Positions 1 through 11,542 of a stretch of 64,000 nucleotides of DNA are shown here, piece by piece (the first letter of the stretch is position 1; each line of letters begins with the position of its first letter). The stretch is from assembly GCF_000321225.1 (NCBI RefSeq), contig NW_004451010.1, positions 1,393,863-1,457,862 of the forward strand, in the 5' to 3' direction. The translations under genes were made by a program, and so were the position numbers. The notes below the pieces were generated by a model. The model did not search any database. It was not told the DNA's origin and saw nothing but the letters and a program-made list of their open reading frames with translations. This DNA comes from Odobenus rosmarus divergens (Eukaryota > Chordata > Mammalia > Carnivora > Odobenidae).

Positions 1-404
1 ACTTGCAATTCCCAGTGAATAGCATGGTGACACTTAACAAATGCTCACTGTGTATTAATTGAATAAACATTGGTATCTGAGAGCATTCTGGGTGTCCCCA
101 CCCAGATACCTGTTTCTGCTAGAATCATGTGACATGCATCTTAAATTTACCACAGAATTCTCCCTCTCACTTGGCACCATAGAGAGCATCCATGTTTGCC
201 TTTCTCCTTAGTTACTTGGACTGTTCATTGGCCATGACTGAAGGAAGCTCTGAGTGAAACCCAGAATCATCAAATGTGAGAACCAAAAGGAGCCTTGCAG
301 GTCATTCTAATCCAATCCCATTCATGGACAGATGAAGAAATTGGGAGAAGAGAAACATAATGACCTTTTAAAAAGCATACTCTAGGGTCTGGATTTGAAT
401 TGAG

Positions 405-520
405 ATCCCTTCATTTAATAAGCTTTTATTAAGTACCTACTATGTGTATGGTGCTTGGCTAAGCACTGGTTATCTCAAGTTGAATGAGATACAAAAGGGT
501 CTTCCTGAGGATATCAGCCT
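405..520 (-). repeat. LINE-2 3'-end fragment
   Basis: The stretch reading TTTATTAAGTACCTACTATG, then a 'GTGCTTGGCTAAGCACTGG'-like segment, resembles the reverse complement of the LINE-2 3' terminus. It is short and diverged, so the boundaries are approximate. Confidence 0.5.
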
Positions 521-689
521 ACTAGGGCAGCCAAATGCATGCAGAATCAGGACCAAGTGTAATAAATTGTGTGTGTGTGTGCACGTGCATTCACATGTGG
601 GTACACAACAGCAACTGAAGCATCCTACTGGATGTGTTTATGAATTGCCTTAGGAAGCACAGCAGGGGAGATATGGAGATACCAACACT

Positions 690-905
690 ATCTGGGCAGT
701 CAGAACTAACATTTTCTGTGTTGGACACTCCATGCATTATCTCATTAGATTCTCACAAAAATCCTATCAGGTCAGTATCATCATGCTCATTCCATAGCTT
801 AGAAAATGGTGGGAGGCCCAAGAAGGTGAATGGATTTGCCCATGGTCAACTCAGTGTCTGCTTGATCTCCAGCGTATGCTCTTTTTACTATAACAAGGAT
901 GGTTA
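690..905 (-). repeat. MIR (ancient tRNA-derived SINE), minus strand
   Basis: The order of motifs is that of a reversed MIR. First comes a segment like TTGGACACTCCATGCATTAT with TCTCATTAGATTCTCAC. Then follow a tract like CCATAGCTTAGAAAATGGTG, a 'GATTTGCCCATGGTCA' segment and a degraded tRNA-like end. It is old and unrelated to the carnivore SINEs. Confidence 0.65.
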
Positions 906-3752
906 AGTGGGTTTCATCTCAAGGGCAAATTCCATCAGATTGCTAGAGGCTGCTTGGAGCTGTGCTGTGAAGGATTCGAGGCCATATGTGGATTCAGACG
1001 CAGGTAGTGTGGTGGATTAATAATGGCGGCCAGGGGCATGGGATGGGAGGTGATAGCTCTTATGTCAAGACATTGTAGTTCCTAAGCTATAACATGCTTT
1101 TGCTCCTCCAGATCCAACTTTCTCTAAGTCAAGTCCCACTCCTACTAATTCCTGTTCCCTTCCTCTGAGCTCAGAATGGTGTTTTGTGCCATCTGGGTGG
1201 CCAGAATCTTGTATTCTGTTCAAGTCAACTTTCCTGTGCAGTGTCCCTTACTATAGCCCTTTTGAAAATTTTCAACCGCATCGAAGATACCTCTTTGACA
1301 TCCCCTCAGAACCCTGCTCTGTGCCAATGACCATTTATGTGATAAAATATTATATGCCTCTGGCTTAGTATGTTTACGTTTTTAGGTAGGGTGCAGCAGA
1401 GCCCTCCCTAACCCAAAAGATTGACTCCAGCAAGAATTTCAAATCCTTGGACAGACTAGTTGGGATCTCTCCATCTTTGAAATTATACCCAGCAAGGAGC
1501 TGTTACTCTGCCAATATACGCAGCTGACCTCACACCTTTTCTTAGATGGTGGAAAGCCCTTGATGTAATAGTTAATGAGGTACCGAGGTATTGTTGGTCC
1601 ATACATATTATGCTTAAAGAGGCATCTGGAGGTGGAGATGGTGTTCTCTTCCTTATTCAGTTTATGATTTCCTGCTGTTGCCCAGAGTTAAACACTAGAA
1701 TTAGGCCTTGGCTGTGGTTCTAGCTGCTATATACCTCTCCTTTAAATTTTATCTCGTAACCCCGTGGCACTGAGATTTTCAATTTTCCAAAGCTGGCCAC
1801 AAACATAAAACAAGTGTCTAAAACCAGTTGTTAGAGTCAAAAGACCCAACGGAAGGGACAATAGTGTTAAATGAATCATTTGTGGAATGCTTAACTGCTC
1901 ATCTTCTATTTGAAGTGTCTCAGTGTTTTCTTGCTTTCTGTAGTAAAAATAAGTCAGGTTTATGAAAAGTATATATTTTCATTCCTTTCATATATGTGAC
2001 AATCTATTTTCTGAATTATTGGATTTCTGAAACACTGTGGGTAAACAAATACGAATTTAAATGCAAACCACATCTGGAAGTGTTATTTTGAAATTATTGA
2101 ACAAATTCTTTGCTATCCTGAGAGCATTTCCACTTAAATATTCTGTTAGTGTGTGACTTGCATATTTTAACAATTCTGGTCAAGGATAGCTTTTTACGTT
2201 AAAATTTTACTTTAAAATTAAATTTCTTTTCAAATAAGAAGAGAGCTTCCTTCAGATGAAGTTCACAACCTGATTTTTATGTAGAGTTGTAATTTTCTAT
2301 TTTAGTAAATCAGACAGCCCTGCGGCTTACTAGGTTAGCATTATTGCCTGGGCCCTGCCACTTTTTCCTGGACTAGAAACAAAGAATAACAGAGTGAACA
2401 TATTTAAAATATATCCTCCTGTTTGATGAAATGAGTAGTCCATGTGCCAGAGTGTGACTATTCTGTGTGAGTGACTGCTTTTATTGTTCCAGATGTTTTA
2501 TTTATGTGCTGCTCACATGTCAGGATTTTTTTTTTTAATTGCATGTGTGAATTTTTAAACAGATGAAATTATGGATCCAAGTCTGACCAGTGGAACAGGA
2601 AAAAAAAAAGTATGAGTCCTGAGGAACAGGTTTCACGCACCTTGAGGTCTTCATCTTCTGCACATCCTGTCACCAAAACCCCAAGAATGCTTGAACTATC
2701 TTAATTACATTCTAGGGAGAGGCCCTTCTTCCAGATGGACTGGTGTTCTTCTTTCTGTTTTCCTATATATTGTGGAGATGAAGTATTAACCAAAGGATTT
2801 TTTTGAGCTATTTTGAAAACTTCCAAATAAGAGAGGAGGGCTTTTATAGACTGTCTAACATGATATTGATTAGGGACTTGGAAAGATCTTTGATTTCATT
2901 TGTCACCAATATTTTCATTTGTAATTCTATCTTCCAAAGTGTTAGACATTCCTGAATTTGATATTTCTGATTACCTTAAATTGCAGTCATTAACTATCAT
3001 TTCAGCACTCTAATTGCACCTTCTAGTATATGATTCACTGTGCTTTAAAAATTAACACTAAACTTATCATACTGGTTTTTGAGTATAGCACTGAAACTAG
3101 TTTATTTAATTACCAGAGGAAAGCTCATTTATAGTCTAATTGGACAATTAGTGAGTCTCTTAAACAAGTACTGAAAGAACATAGTGCCTCATTAAAATAA
3201 AACCTAATTGCTTCTTGTCAATGTAACTGACCAGTCACTTGGCAATAGAAGGAAATTAGAATTTGTTATCCAAACGTAATCATCACGATAATATTCCCTC
3301 TTAGTAGTTGGCACATAGTAGGTGATTGCTTAGTAAAAATTTATTAATGAAAGGACATATGGCCTAAGTGCCCACCTACTGCTGATGACTCTCAAGTCAG
3401 CATTTCAATTTGGAGCTCTCAGAGTGCCGGCCTGCCCTCTACAAGTCTCTGGCTTGAGGAGCCACAGGTACTCCACTTACCTGAGGCCTAAAACTGAACA
3501 TGGTCTCCACCTTCTAAACCTGTCCCTCCACTGCCTCTCTGCTTGGTTATCAAACTTGGTTGACCATGTGCAACCCAGTCACCTCTCCCTCAGTTCCCAC
3601 AGCCAGTTCTCATCAAGTCCTCCGGTTTCTTCCTCCTTACTATCTGCTAATAACTATCGGCTTCTGTCCATCCCCGCCAGCACTGCTCTTCCCATCCTTA
3701 TCATTCTCACCTGAATTTTAGTCAGTCTTCAGGTGAGTCTTCCTGTCTAGCC
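906..3752. other. Intronic sequence with no recognised feature
   Basis: I see no exon, recognisable repeat family or RNA gene here. The part from about 1900 to 3350 is AT-rich, free of obvious young transposons and rich in TAAT/ATTA motifs. It includes a perfect homeodomain-type palindrome at 3136-3151, reported as a finding. This could be ordinary intron or weakly conserved regulatory sequence. Confidence 0.5.
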
Positions 3753-3940
3753 CAGTGGTTCTCATGCTTTGCTATACGAAAGCATTTCCCCAGGAAGCTA
3801 GCTCAACCTGGAGATGCCTAGATCTTACTTTCATCAGTTTCTCACTTGGTAGGTCTGGGTGGGGCCCAGAAATCTGAATTTTAAGAGCTCCCCCCACCCC
3901 CGCCTCCCCAGGTGGTTCCGATGCAGGTGGGAGCAGACTT
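3753..3940. mobile_element. MER5-type hAT-Charlie MITE fragment
   Basis: It starts with the terminal motif CAGTGGTTCTCATGCTTTG, runs through a 'GGTGGGGCCCAGAAATCTGAATTTT' type core and reaches a CCCCAGGTGGTTCCGATGCA segment. These are typical of MER5 non-autonomous DNA transposons. The right terminal repeat is missing or decayed, so the copy looks truncated next to the LINE-1 that follows. Confidence 0.6.
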
Positions 3941-3989
3941 CGAGCTCCCTTACCCCTAGTCCTGGGCACTGAAAGTTTTGCTCTAAAAT

Positions 3990-4580
3990 AAAAGATTTGC
4001 AAGTGTTCTATAGTTTTCAGAGTACACCTCTTTACCTCTTTGGTTAGATTTATTCCTAGGTATCTTATGGTTTTTGGTGCAATTGTAAATGGGATCGATT
4101 CCTTGATTTCTCTTTCTTCTGCTTCACTGTTAGTGTATAGAAATGCAGCTGACTTCCGTGCATTGATTTTATATCCTGCGACTTTGCTGAATTCCTGTAT
4201 CAGTTCTAGCAATTTTTTTGGTGGAGTCTTTTTTTTTTTTTTTTTTGAGGGAGAGAGAGAGCATGAGCAGGGGGTGAGGAGCAGAGGGAGAGGGAGAAGC
4301 AGACTCCCTGCTGAGCAGAGAGCCCGATATGGGGTTCGATCCCAGGACCCCGGGATCATGACCTGAGCCGAAGGCAGACGCTTAACCAACTGAGCTGCCC
4401 AGGTGCCCCTGTGGAGTCTTTTGGGTTTCTATGGAGTATCATGTCATCTGCGAAGAGTGAAAGTTTGATTTCTTTGCCAATTTGGGTGCCTTTTATTTCT
4501 TTTTGTTGTTTGATTGCTGAGGCTAGGACATCCAGTACTATGTTGAACAACAGTGATGAGAGTGGACGTCCCTGTCATGT
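3990..4580 (-). mobile_element. LINE-1 ORF2 fragment, inverted 5' part of a twin-primed insertion
   Basis: Translated on the minus strand, this gives L1 ORF2 reverse-transcriptase sequence. One piece reads [21 protein letters not shown] and continues to FADDMIL (the YADD catalytic box with Y to F). After the SINE, the frame continues with the segment containing [20 protein letters not shown] and [12 protein letters not shown]. It directly abuts a plus-strand L1 3' part at about 4580, the geometry of an L1 5' inversion. It is interrupted by a SINE at 4233-4410 and is not capable of transposition. Confidence 0.85.
4233..4410 (-). mobile_element. SINEC (tRNA-Lys-derived carnivore SINE), minus strand
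   Basis: On the + strand it begins with a poly-T tract, then the GAGAGAGAGAGCATGAGCAG tail region, and ends in AGCTGCCCAGGTGCCCC, the reversed SINE head. It is flanked by a perfect 12-bp target-site duplication GTGGAGTCTTTT (4221-4232 and 4411-4422). The SINE landed inside an existing L1 ORF2 fragment and so is younger than it. Confidence 0.93.
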
Positions 4581-5787
4581 TTCTGGGAGAAGATATTTGC
4601 AAATGACATATCAGATAAAGGGCTAGTACCCCAAATCTATAAAGAACTTATCAAATTCAACACCCAAAAAACACAAAATCTAGTCAAGAAATGGGCAGAA
4701 GACATGAACAGATATTCTCCAAAGACAACGTACCAACAGCTAACAGACACATGAAAACATGCGCATCACTCAGCATCAGGGAAATACAAATCAAAACCAC
4801 AATTAGATACCACCTCACACTGGTCAGAATGGCTAAAATTAACAAGTTAGGAAACAAAGAGGTTGGCGAGGATGCGGAGAAAAGGGGAACCCTCTTACAC
4901 TGTTGGTGGGAATGCAAGCTGGTGCGGCCACTCTGGAAAACAGTATGGAGCTTCCTCAAAAAGTTGAGAATAGGACCACCCTATGACCCAGCAATTACAC
5001 TACTAGGTATTTATCCAAAGGATACAAATATAGTGATTCCAGGAGACACAGGCACCTCAATATTTATAGCAACAATGTCTGCAATAGCCAAACTATGGAA
5101 AGAGCCCAGATGTCCATTGACAGATGAATGGATAAAGATGTGAGAGAGAGAGAGAGATACTGGAATATTACTCAGCTATCAAAAAGAATGAAATCTTGCC
5201 ATTTGCAATGACGTGGATGGAACTAGAGTATATTACGCTAAGCAAAATAAGTCAGTCAGAGTGGGGCGCCTGGGTGGCTCAGTCATTAAGCGTCTGCCTT
5301 TGGCTCAGGTCATGATCCCAGGGTCCTGGGATCGAGCCCCACATCGGGCTCCCTGCTCCGCGGGAGGCCTGCTTCTCCCTCTCCCACTCCCCCTGCTTGT
5401 CTTCCCTCTCTTGCTGTGTCTCTCTCTGTAAAATAAATAAATAAAATCTTAAAAAAAGAGAGAGAAAGATAAATACCATATGATTTTACTCATATGTGGA
5501 ATTTAAGACACAGATGAACATAGGGGAAGGGAAGGAAAAAAAATAAGATGAAAACAGAGAAGGAGGCAAACCATAAGAGACTCTTAACTCTAGGAAACAA
5601 ACTGAGGGTTGCTGGAGGGGAGGTGGGAGGGGGGATGGGGTAACTGGGTGATGGGCATTAAGGAGGGCAATGGATGGAATGAGCACTGGGTGTTATATGC
5701 AACCGATGAATCACTAAATTCTACCCCTGAAATTAATACACTACATATTAACTAAATTGAATTTAAATAAAAAAATTTTTTAAAAAA
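4581..5787 (+). mobile_element. LINE-1 ORF2 C-terminus and 3' UTR, 3' part of a twin-primed insertion
   Basis: The segment starts near GAGAAGATATTTGCAAATGA and runs through the conserved L1 ORF2 3' region. In the frame starting at 4691, residues such as [29 protein letters not shown] and AIAKLWKEPRCP are typical of the ORF2 C-terminus. A 3' UTR with AAACTGAGGGTTGCTGGAGG follows, and the element ends in an A-rich tail near 5787. A SINE interrupts the 3' UTR at 5263-5458. Several stops and frame changes show it is decayed. Confidence 0.88.
5263..5458 (+). mobile_element. SINEC, plus strand, inside the L1 3' UTR
   Basis: It begins GGGGCGCCTGGGTGGCTCAG and has the tRNA-like part ending near GGGATCGAGCCCCACATCGG. 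Next come the CT-rich part ending CTTGCTGTGTCTCTCTCTG and the tail AAATAAATAAATAAAATCTT-A. The L1 3' UTR resumes afterwards with AAAGATAAATACCATATGAT. The flanking duplication is short or degraded (about AGAG). This 'TTGCTGTGTCTCTCTCTGTAAAATAAAT' tail type is the one I associate with bears and seals. Confidence 0.92.
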
Positions 5788-6964
5788 GGGAAAGGAATGA
5801 CCATGCCCGGTTAAAAACCTTCAAAGAACTACCATTCTACAGTAGTTTTCAAGCAGGGGTCAGCGGCGCTCCCAAGGGAGCCTCAGTGTGTGTACACATG
5901 TGGAGGGGGGAGGTGCAGTGTGGAGCGGAGTGTGGATTCTGCTTTCAAGGGCTTTACTCAACTCCTCCTCACCCCCTGCTCCTCATCTCTTTCTTTAGTC
6001 AGAGAAGCTTCGATTTTGAACTTTAACAAGAGATTTCCTTTGGGAAGTGTTTCTCTACTTTTTAGAAAACTGATTTGAAAAATAACTGATCTGTAAAAGT
6101 GGCTTATACTTTTCTTTTTTTAAATCAGGACTCACAATAAAAAAATAGTGTATCTTCTGTATCATGGCCCAGTACACACACACAGTTTTGTGTGTAACTG
6201 AAACAAGCTTCATGAACGCACCCTTACTATACTTGATGCACTCTGATGTTTTCAGTTCTGTTCTATTTCATCTTTTAGAAAATTGCTGGTTGCAACCCAC
6301 TAAATTGATTTTACAGCTCACTAATGAGTTGCAATTGAGTCTGAAAAACCTCTGATCTAGCCTTTCTCAATGGGATTCTTTTATGAACCATGGAACATAG
6401 AACTATTTCTTTATCTTCCTAAGGTTACTGTATGACTCCTACCATTCTAGATGCTTGGAAGAGAAGTTAATTCATTACATATAATGGACATCTGAGGGCA
6501 AAGGCTATGGGGTCTGATCTTTACAATAAATCCAAACTCCTGAGTGTTGTGCGCAGGGCCCTTGCTCAGAGGTGCCTGGGTGTGTTTATGTGTATGAGGG
6601 TAGGGGGGTGTGGTGTGAAGGTGACCGTGAATAGGCAACATGGGTCTGCCCCACCCAGGTCATCTCAGACTTCACCGTACTTACTCAATCACCTCTCTGG
6701 GTTAAAACCATCCTGAACTATTTGGAATTCCCCCAGTGCATCATGCTGTGTCTCACCTCTGCACGGCTGGTGTTAACCGTCAACACTCCGCTTGCTCAAC
6801 TGGTTGTCACTTCACCTGAGACTTTCCTTGACCATAGTCAGAGTTGTCACACATCTCATCCAGGTTCAGACTGGATGCCATAACAACAGCAGATGCTGCA
6901 GCTGGTGCGGTACCTGGCCCCGTGAGGCCTCTTAGGAAATCTCACACACCTTCAACTGCCTCAT
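5788..6964. other. Intronic sequence, nothing recognised
   Basis: No exon, RNA gene or clear transposon is visible. Short A-rich and CA/GT tracts occur (for example ACACACACA near 6175), but none forms a long array. Confidence 0.5.
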
Positions 6965-7065
6965 CTCTGCTACTGAGTGTGGGGCTCCATACTTAGTTCT
7001 GAGGATACAGACTGGTGATGAGTCACAGCCCACATCCTTAGGGAGCTTATAACAGGCCTGAGAAA
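6965..7065 (-). repeat. LINE-2 3'-end fragment
   Basis: A diverged reversed LINE-2 3' end: ACTGAGTGTGGGGCTCCATA, then GAGGATACAGACTGGTGATG and CATCCTTAGGGAGCTTATAA. It is short and old. Confidence 0.45.
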
Positions 7066-7089
7066 GAGGATATATGTATTAAAAACTAT

Positions 7090-7275
7090 CTCCAGTTGAG
7101 CCCAGTGCCCACGAGTTTGATGGAGTCAGGCCTGCGTTCAAATTATGACTCTTTTATTTGTTGGCTTCTGGACCCAAGACAAACTCTTGAGCTACTTCTA
7201 CACTTTAAATCACTGTATGCAAGATTGGGTAATGGTAAGAGTGGCAGCCTCACAGGGCTGTGAGTCTTAAATGAC
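7090..7275 (+). repeat. MIR, plus strand
   Basis: The motif order fits a plus-strand MIR: GGAGTCAGGCCTGCGTTCAA, then a 'gacaaactcttgagctac' segment, then CACAGGGCTGTGAGTCTTAAATG. It is diverged. Confidence 0.55.
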
Positions 7276-7794
7276 TGGTGCCTGTATCGCCCCGAGCCCA
7301 GAGCTCTTGGGAGATGTTAGAGTGAAGTAAGCAGGTGATGTGCTCAGTGCCGTGTGGCTATTGTATGGCGAAAGTGCCCCATGAGTCGAGAGGAAGGAGT
7401 GATCGCTGTGGGTTGGACAATGGGAGACGTCCAGTGGAGAAGGCAGAATTTGAGCTAAGCTTGGAAAGAAAAGTAGACCTTAGATTAGGAGGCGGGAAGG
7501 CGTTCCTGGCAGGGCAAACCAGAGAGCAGACAAAGGCCCGAGGAGGACGTGCATGCCTTGCCTGTGGTCTAGTTGTACTGCTAGTGTTCATACATTTATT
7601 TATGTACATGATGTGCTCAAACATTTTTCCAAATAGAAGCTGAACGTATTGATCTCTAGAGATGCTTATTTGCTTATTTTAAAGAATTCTGCCCCTCTCT
7701 CTTTTCCATGACTTTTTGCTAAGTCTCTATGGAGTCTACAATTTTGCTGACAGGACGGCTTGAATAAACTGTTTTGAGTCAGCATAGAGAAATG

Positions 7795-8190
7795 GTTTAC
7801 AGAACTGGCTGTGCATCATTACTAACCAGGGAACTTTTTCATCCTACAGATTTCCACATCCCACCCCAGAGGTTCTAACTCTTGGGTCTGATGTGGGACC
7901 GGGGAATTTGCATTATTTTTTTTTTAATTTTATTTATTTATTAGAGAGAGTGCATACACATGAGTGAGAGGCGAGGCAGAGGGAGAGAGAAAGGGAGAAG
8001 CAGACTCCCCCCACCACCCCTGCTGAGCGGGGAGCCTGAGGTGGGGTGGTAGGGCTCCATCCAGGACCCTGAGATCATGACCTGAGCGGAAGGCAGATGC
8101 TTAACTGACTGAGCCACCCAGGCACCCTGGGAATCTGCATTATTAAAATCTCCCCTGGTAATTCGGATGGCCAGCCAGGTTTGGGAACAG
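7795..8190. mobile_element. MER5-type hAT MITE fragment, split by a SINE
   Basis: The left part contains GTGCATCATTACTAACCAGG, CCACCCCAGAGGTTCTAACT and GGGGAATTTGCATT. The right part continues TTAAAATCTCCCCTGGTAAT and CAGCCAGGTTTGGGAACA. Together they form a MER5-like core and right end. The SINE at 7918-8128 interrupts it, so the MITE is older. Confidence 0.65.
7918..8128 (-). mobile_element. SINEC, minus strand
   Basis: It begins on the + strand with a poly-T tract and TTTATTTATTAGAGAGAGTG and ends GACTGAGCCACCCAGGCACC, the reversed head. It is flanked by a 16-bp duplication (7902-7917 and 8129-8144, GGGAATTTGCATTATT versus GGGAATCTGCATTATT, one difference). Confidence 0.94.
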
Positions 8191-9694
8191 CTAGCTCAAA
8201 GTATTCATCTCCATCAATTTTTAACCATACCGTCTGATAATTGTGTCCGGGAAACAAGTCAAATTTGTTTGAATTCTATTGGGAGTCGAAATTCACAGTT
8301 TTGTAGAATGTGGCAATTTTCTACTTGGAAAAGAATTCACAAACCACTTAACCCTATCTCTCATTTAGGAAAAATGCCTTCCTTTTGTACATCTCAGGAT
8401 GATCCAGGCAAAGGACGTGTTCTGCTGATGAGAGGCTCTCTGCCCACTCAACAACCAGTTCCCCTCCTAAATACCTTCATTTACTTAGAAAGAACTCTTA
8501 CATCCAAATTTTGCCCCTTTGTACTTTCCCCTGTTCCCCTCTGCTTCAGGGTGACCTTCTGGAATGGCCCGGGACAAGTCTGCGCATCCTCCTTCTATTT
8601 GATGGCCTTTCAGGCTTTTGAGACAGTTAGCACATGGTGTCTTTCCTAAGCCTTTTCTTCTCCAAGAGGAGCATACTTGATTTTTTCCACTGGTTTCCAA
8701 ATAGACACCTTGGATCCACCCTTATTTGTGATTGCCTGATTAAAAAAAAAAGGGGGGCAGATTAGGACTTGTCATGACCTCTCTTTGAAACCTCTGCTTA
8801 TTACCCAGCTGGCATGGTCTGAGCATTGAGTCTAAACACTCAAAAAACATTTCCATTAGTTTTTTCTTCCAAAACTTCTTGGAACTTAATAGGGGACTGA
8901 CTGATCTATATTTCCCAGGATCCATCATCTGCCCCCTTTGTAAGAAATAGGCCTGTTGCCCATCTGTTTGTTTATGACATCCCCTGTATTCTCGAAGAAT
9001 TTCTCCAAGATTACAGATTCCCAAGGCCAAAACCATTCCTGACATGTTCTTCTCCTTCTAAATCGTTTTGGGGGCCTCATATCTAGCTGCTGACATACAG
9101 TAAGGCCCCCCTCCCCCCGCAAAGAATGAAGTGTTAGATGAACCTTGCATCTCTGCTGAGATGTGTTCGGTGGGGGAAGGTGGCTGCCCGGTGGAGGAGT
9201 CCGGAAGCAGTGTCTTTCCCTGGGTTACTGCCCCGTGTGCAGCCATCACCTCAGACAGCATGCCAGAGTGGGCTCTCTGGCAGCCGAGAGTGTCTGGGCA
9301 GCTCTGTCAAAGAAGACTTGCCTTCTGTTGTTCTTGGAAACAGTATAAAGGAAGGGTCAGCAGATTTTTGTTTCTTCTTACTCCTACAGCCAGCCTATAT
9401 TTTTCTTGGAATTCTTTCTCCTTTCCTAACCCCCTTCCTCCCCCCCTTCTCCCTCCCTCCCCCTTCCTCCCCCCCTTCTCCCTCCCTCCCTTCTTCCTCC
9501 CCTTCCTCCCTCCCTTCCTCCTGAACAGAAAACCTTTATGCTAGCAAACCAAAGCATGACTTAATTGTTATATATGTAGCTTCACAGTCAGATGTGACAT
9601 ACTACAGATGGGATTCTAAAAGCCAGAAGTACCCTTCTCCCTCCCCCATCACTCATTTTAGTAATAAGATTCTCTGTCCATTGCTGAACAGCCT
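8191..9694. other. Intronic sequence with one polypyrimidine tract
   Basis: I see no exon or transposon. The open frames across this stretch are short and have no recognisable family. The only conspicuous feature is the C/T tract at about 9411-9523, listed separately. Confidence 0.5.
9411..9523 (+). repeat. Polypyrimidine simple repeat (CCCTTCCTCC-rich)
   Basis: About 110 bases are almost purely C and T, with repeated CCTTCCTCCC, CTTCTCCCTCCC and CCCTTCCTCC units. Such homopurine/homopyrimidine mirror tracts can form triplex DNA, but they are common in mammalian introns. Proline/serine/leucine-rich reading frames through it are an artefact of composition. Confidence 0.85.
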
Positions 9695-9965
9695 AGCATG
9701 TGGACGGGAGCACAGCCTCTGGTGCCGGGCTGCCTGGGTTCAAATCCTGGCTCTTGCATTTATCAGCTCTGTGGCTTTGAGCCTATTACCTCGTTTCTCT
9801 ATGCTTCAGCTTCCTCAGGTTTAAAAAAAGAGTAGCATTAGTATTTTATTAGGTAGTGTTCATAATACTCCTAGGGCTGCCATGAAGATTAAATGGATAA
9901 TTCCCATGAAATTCTTAGAACAGTGCCTGGCATATATAATCATTGCTCAGTGAAAAGTTTGTCAA
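9695..9965 (+). repeat. MIR, plus strand, nearly full length
   Basis: The motif order is complete for a MIR: a head like CATGTGGACGGGAGCACAGC, the tRNA-like GGGTTCAAATCCTGGCTCTT, then TTTCTCTATGCTTCAGCTTC, AGGGCTGCCATGAAGATTAA and the 3' part CAGTGCCTGGCATATATAAT. Confidence 0.8.
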
Positions 9966-10816
9966 GTGTTTGAATGAATTACTGTATGTAATTCAATGCA
10001 AATGGAAAATATACATGACTTACTGCATTGTGAAAAACAAGACATCATTTTGGAGACTTTATTTAGAGTGTTTAGGTCCTCTGGACTAATCTAAGCCAGA
10101 ATTTTGCTCTGGGGGAAAAGAAAGCTTTTATGATTTAAAAAAAATGATTTTAAAAACAGTTTTTAGGAAAGCATATTGGCAATTTACTTTTATCCTTTTT
10201 TGACATGTGTATGTGTGAAATAATATCATTCAGACAAAATTATAAACAACATATGTATAGTATAAAGAATAACACTTAAAAGAATAAAAAAACCAACCTT
10301 AAAATGCCCATGTACCTGCCATCCAATGTAATAGAACATTTCCAATATCTTCAGCATCGCCTATGTGGACCTGCCCCAGTGACCACCCTTTCTTATGGAG
10401 AAATAACCGTATCATAAATTTCATGTCAATCATCTTTTCCTTATGGGTTTTTTTTTTTTACCACATATGGAGGTAATGTTAGACATCAAATTGTTTAGAT
10501 TCACCTATTTTTAAAAAATAATACCACAATTAACATTGAGTTTGATTGTCAGTATATTTGGATTCATTTCCAGTATCTCCTTTTGTTCTTTCTTTGTCCC
10601 ACTTTTCTATGTTTGACTTTCCCCCCCCTCCTTTTTTTATATTGAGATCTTGCTTTCCTTCCCTTTGGTTCCATCCTTTCCCTTCCATTGGTTTGGAAGT
10701 TATATACTCTATTAAATTTTGACATGCATATTTAATGAAGTATGAAGTTAATCAATATTTTTCCCTCTTCCCCATTAACACAAGGACGTTGGAACTCTCC
10801 CACTGGGATTTCTTTG
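9966..10816. other. Intronic AT-rich sequence, nothing recognised
   Basis: No gene is visible. The sequence is AT-rich with short homopolymer tracts, such as a T run near 10448. The last 18 bases (10799-10816) are the left copy of the target-site duplication of the adjacent LINE-1. Confidence 0.5.
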
Positions 10817-11542
10817 TGTGTGTGTCTTTTATTTTATTTTATTTTATTTTATTTTATTTTATTTTATTTTATTTTATCATGTTATGTTAGTCACCATACA
10901 ATACCTCATTAGTTTTTGATGTAGTGATCCATGATTCATTGTTTTCATATGACACCCAGTGCTCCATGCAGTACATGCCCTCCTTAATACCCATCACTGG
11001 GCCAACCCATACCCCCACCCCCCTCCCCTCCAAAACCGTCAGTCTATTTCTCGGAGTCCATAGTCTTTCATGATTCGTCTCCCCCTCCGATTCCCCCCCC
11101 TTTATTTTTCCCTTCCTTTTCTTAATGTCCTCTGCTTGACTTATTTCACTTAGCATAATCTCCTCCAGTCCCATCCATGTTGATGTAAAAGTTGGGTATT
11201 CATCCTTTCTGATGGCTGAGTAATATTCCCTTGTATATATGGACCACATCTTCTTTATCCATTTGTCTATTGAAGGGCATCTTGGCTCTTTCCACAGTTT
11301 GGCTATTGCGGACATTGCTGCTATGAACATTGGGGTGCATATGGCCCTTCTTTTCACTACATCTGTGTCTTTGGGGTAAATACCCAGTAGTGCAATTGCT
11401 GGGTCAAAGGGTAGCTCTATTTTTAACTTCTTGAGGAACATCCATACTGTTTTCCAGAGTGGCTGCACCAGCTTGCATTCCCACCAAGAGTGTAAGAGGG
11501 TTCCCCTTTCTCCACAACCTCTCCAACATTTGTTGTTTCTTG
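10817..11542 (-). mobile_element. Young 5'-truncated LINE-1 3' end, minus strand
   Basis: The minus strand encodes the ORF2 C-terminus: [50 protein letters not shown] and EYYSAIRKDEYPTF. A caniform-type 3' UTR follows and then an (ATAAA)n-type tail, seen on the + strand as (TTTTA)n. It is flanked by an 18-bp duplication with one difference (CCCACTGGGATTTCTTTG at 10799-10816, CCCACTGTGATTTCTTTG at 11543-11560). The copy is about 725 bp, in antisense orientation within the LPAR3 intron. The 193-codon frame runs through the ORF2 end into 3' UTR sequence. Confidence 0.93.
10827..10877 (+). repeat. (TTTTA)n microsatellite in the LINE-1 tail
   Basis: About ten uninterrupted TTTTA units are seen. 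They are the reversed A-tail of the adjacent minus-strand LINE-1, a common origin of pentanucleotide microsatellites. It is likely to vary in length between individuals. Confidence 0.9.

Noticed and set aside
3772..4389. 205-codon minus-strand frame
   Set aside because: It is a chance fusion of reversed SINE sequence with a LINE-1 ORF2 fragment.
9131..9544. Overlapping plus-strand frames of 137 and 128 codons rich in Pro, Leu and Ser
   Set aside because: The composition comes from the polypyrimidine tract at 9411-9523, and two overlapping frames are open for the same reason.
10887..11468. 193-codon minus-strand open frame
   Set aside because: It is the C-terminus of LINE-1 ORF2 running into the element's 3' UTR, not a host gene.
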